DNA of 64,000 bases from Gulosibacter chungangensis (GTDB taxonomy: Bacteria; Actinomycetota; Actinomycetes; Actinomycetales; Microbacteriaceae), in assembly GCF_008831155.1 (NCBI RefSeq), contig NZ_WBKB01000004.1:62001-126000 (forward strand), read 5' to 3'. A model generated the notes under the pieces. It worked only from the letters and a program-made list of their open reading frames with translations. It searched no databases and was not told the origin of the DNA. Each line of letters starts with the position of its first letter. The stretch's first letter is position 1. Position numbers and translations under genes: made by a program. Positions 62,042-64,000 of this stretch are shown here, piece after piece.

Positions 62042-63509
62042 GCGCGATATGTCTGAGCGCGATTTTCCGGAGCGCGACATGTCTGAGCGTGATAAGTCCG
62101 AGCGTGAAATTCCCGAACGAGACACGACTGATCGCGACACGCCTGAACCTGCGGTCTCCAGTAACGGCATACCTGAACGCGACGCACCTGGCGGCGAGGT
62201 GACCGTCGGCGAAAGCTGCAAGCAGGACCGCATCGAAACGCGACGCGAATTAGTTTCGCTCGAAACCAGCATGTTGCCGCTGCCGAGCCCGAAGGAAATC
62301 GCACCGGAACGCATCCCGGCCGAAATTTGGTTGCTGCTGAGCGCCACCTTCTTTATCGCCGTGGGCTTTGGTCTGGTGGTGCCCGTGCTGCCGCAATATG
62401 CCGATTCCTTCGATGTGGGTGCGACGCTCGTGTCCGTCGTGGTCAGTGCGTTTGCGTTTATGCGCCTCGTCACCGCACCGTTCGCGGGGCCCCTCGTGGA
62501 AAGAATTGGCGAACGAACCATCTACGTGCTGGGGCTGATTATTGTCGCCGGTTCAAGCTTCGCGACGGCGTTCGCGGGCGACTATCTGCAATTGCTGATC
62601 TTCCGCGGACTCGGTGGGATTGGTTCGGCGATGTTCACGATCGCCTCATCGTCAATGATCGTGAAATTCGCCCCACCGTCCCTGCGCGGGAAGATATCTT
62701 CGCTTTGGGGCGGGATGTTCCTCATCGGCAATATTTCGGGTCCAATTTTCGGCGGCATCCTCGGCCAAATGGGGTTGCGCGTGCCGTTCATTGTCTATGG
62801 CGCGGCCCTGCTGGTCGCGGCTGCCATTGTCGGCTTCATGCTTGGTCGAAATGACGGCAAAGACGGTTCCGCGGCGATGCTGAAGAAGCGCCTACCGCCC
62901 TTCTTGATGCGGGATGCTCTGGCCGTTCCCGCTTATCGGGCTTCGCTTACCTTTGGCTTTGCGAATGGATGGGCGAATTTTGGTATGCGCGCCGCGGTAG
63001 TGCCGTTATTTGTGAGTCAGATCATCAACGACGAGCCCTGGGCGGCGGGCGCGGTTGTGGCGGCAAATGCCGTGGGCAATGTGCTGGCCCTGCAGTGGTC
63101 GGGACGCGCGAGCGACCGACTCGGACGCAAGCCGCTGATCATCGCGGGATTGATCGTCGCGAGCTTGGGACTGCTCGCGCTCACCTTCGGTGCGGACCTC
63201 TGGTATGTCTTGCTCGTCAGTGCGATCGGTGGTGCCGGTTCGGGCCTCTGTGCGCCCACGCAACAAGCCGCGATGGCCGACATTATTGGTCGTGAACGCT
63301 CGGGCGGCCGAGCGCTCAGCAGCTATCAAATGACGCAGGACCTTGGCCAAATTATTGGACCGATCATCGCGGGGCTGATCATTGATTTCGCCGGATACGA
63401 ATGGACCTTCGTGCTCGGGGCCGTAATTTTGCTCATCCCGGCATTCGCCTGGATTGGTGCTAAGGACACCCTGCCCGATTCGGTCAAGCAGGCCGCACGG
63501 AAGGGGTAA
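62034..63509 (+). CDS. MFS transporter with N-terminal charged repeat
   Basis: A 491-residue transporter with 12 predicted helices from about residue 92 on. MFS motif A-type loops are visible: GPLVERIGERTIYVLG between helices 2 and 3 and SGRASDRLGRKPLIIAG in the second half. The first ~85 residues are hydrophilic, with repeated ERD/SERD-type units (e.g. MSERDFPERDMSERDKSE) encoded by an approximately 15-bp tandem repeat at about 62035-62160. Such a tail is not usual in the family. The ATG at 62034 overlaps the upstream stop by 8 bases. Substrate (drug or sugar) unclear. Confidence 0.85.
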   Translation: MSKRDMSERDFPERDMSERDKSEREIPERDTTDRDTPEPAVSSNGIPERDAPGGEVTVGESCKQDRIETRRELVSLETSMLPLPSPKEIAPERIPAEIWLLLSATFFIAVGFGLVVPVLPQYADSFDVGATLVSVVVSAFAFMRLVTAPFAGPLVERIGERTIYVLGLIIVAGSSFATAFAGDYLQLLIFRGLGGIGSAMFTIASSSMIVKFAPPSLRGKISSLWGGMFLIGNISGPIFGGILGQMGLRVPFIVYGAALLVAAAIVGFMLGRNDGKDGSAAMLKKRLPPFLMRDALAVPAYRASLTFGFANGWANFGMRAAVVPLFVSQIINDEPWAAGAVVAANAVGNVLALQWSGRASDRLGRKPLIIAGLIVASLGLLALTFGADLWYVLLVSAIGGAGSGLCAPTQQAAMADIIGRERSGGRALSSYQMTQDLGQIIGPIIAGLIIDFAGYEWTFVLGAVILLIPAFAWIGAKDTLPDSVKQAARKG

Positions 63510-63541
63510 ACTACGCCGCGCGGGACCGTCGCCGGATAAGA

Positions 63542-63588
63542 AAATTCCCCGTTGCAAAGTTCACAGCGGATCGTGCAACGGGGAATTT
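63542..63588. terminator. Bidirectional terminator between MFS gene and mscL
   Basis: AAATTCCCCGTTGCA (63542-63556) pairs perfectly with TGCAACGGGGAATTT (63574-63588) around a 17-base loop. A- and T-rich outer ends suit termination in both directions. Confidence 0.9.
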
Positions 63589-63612
63589 CGCCTTCGCGAG
63601 GATTGCCAGGAA

Positions 63613-64000
63613 TTACTTTCCCTGACCCTCGCGCGCTGCGAGCAGATCGCGAATCTCGGTGAGCAGGTCGGTCTCGGTAACCTCGGCCTCTTCTTCAGAA
63701 GGCTTGTGGCCGTGCTTGCGCTCGTAGGCCTTCTCGTTGAACTTGTTGATCGGCAGCACGATGCAGAAGTACACCACGGCCGCGATCAGCAGGAAGTTAA
63801 TAATTGCGGCAATAACGCTACCGATACCGAAGTTGATGCCGGCGATCTGGAGCGTCGCGTCTGCGATGGCGTCAGCGTTGAAGAGTGCTGCAATCAGCGG
63901 ATCGAAGATGCCGCCAACGAGGGCATCCACGATCGACGTAAATGCCGCACCGATAATCACGGCTACGGCGAGGTCAATTACATTACCGCGAGCGATAAAT
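63613..64000 (-). CDS. mscL: Large-conductance mechanosensitive channel MscL (5' end outside the window)
   Basis: Membrane channel that opens under osmotic downshock. Reading the minus strand from the right edge gives FIARGNVIDLAVAVIIGAAF, the first transmembrane helix, followed by a periplasmic loop, the second helix (VIAAIINFLLIAAVVYFCIV) and the cytoplasmic helix ending TEIRDLLAAREGQGK. About 129 residues are present; only a few N-terminal residues are missing. The C-terminal segment EEEAEVTETDLLTEIRDLLA is the family's conserved helix. Confidence 0.95.
   Translation of the reverse strand, partial: FIARGNVIDLAVAVIIGAAFTSIVDALVGGIFDPLIAALFNADAIADATLQIAGINFGIGSVIAAIINFLLIAAVVYFCIVLPINKFNEKAYERKHGHKPSEEEAEVTETDLLTEIRDLLAAREGQGK

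Overview
The window is GC-rich bacterial chromosome from an actinobacterium, most probably Microbacteriaceae; I cannot fix the genus. The reasons are mycothiol synthase, CarD, a SenX3/RegX3-type two-component pair beside phoU, an IspD-IspF fusion, an XPB-type helicase with its helicase-associated partner, DUF3027, DUF3263, LytR_C and WXG100 proteins, a DUF222/HNH nuclease and a 13-kb-scale gene order typical of that group. Starts are often GTG or TTG. Most of the window is ordinary chromosomal backbone with tight operons and strong bidirectional hairpin terminators between convergent genes.

1-12.5 kb is housekeeping: mshD (cut by the left edge), two small membrane proteins, a nitrobindin-like protein, ygfZ, gpmA, then the phosphate module phoU / senX3 / regX3 with 11-bp-period PHO-box-like repeats, a lipoprotein, carD, ispDF, cysS and rlmB. 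12.5-26.6 kb holds an orphan sugar-importer ATPase and the most interesting block: a P-loop LuxR regulator, a second LuxR regulator without a P-loop, a degenerate Hsp70-like protein, an IniB-like repeat protein and two dynamin-like GTPases in the order iniB-iniA-iniC, followed by a convergent DsbA-like protein and a four-helix membrane protein. This looks like a non-mycobacterial relative of the mycobacterial iniBAC envelope-stress locus, with extra components.

26.7-37.3 kb has tRNA-Thr, the folate genes pabAB and pabC, an ABC exporter pair, metY, a cupin plus an unknown HTH-like protein, msrB, DUF3263, a LytR_C protein and a cold-shock protein. 37.3-49.8 kb has groL under two tandem CIRCE operators, a lone WXG100 protein, an OmpR-type response regulator with an unusual histidine kinase, XPB helicase genes, a second cold-shock protein, DUF3027, serC and a DtxR-family regulator. 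49.8-64 kb has an NlpC/P60 hydrolase behind a long structured leader, two HNH nucleases, a SRPBCC protein, an aldehyde dehydrogenase, tRNA-Arg, a giant SF1-helicase-like protein whose nucleotide-binding motifs are degenerate, an MFS transporter with a repeat-rich N terminus, and mscL (cut by the right edge).

A recurrent feature is short tandem repeats of 12-26 bp, both just after stop codons and, in frame-preserving periods, inside genes. I found no CRISPR array, insertion sequence, rRNA or prophage.
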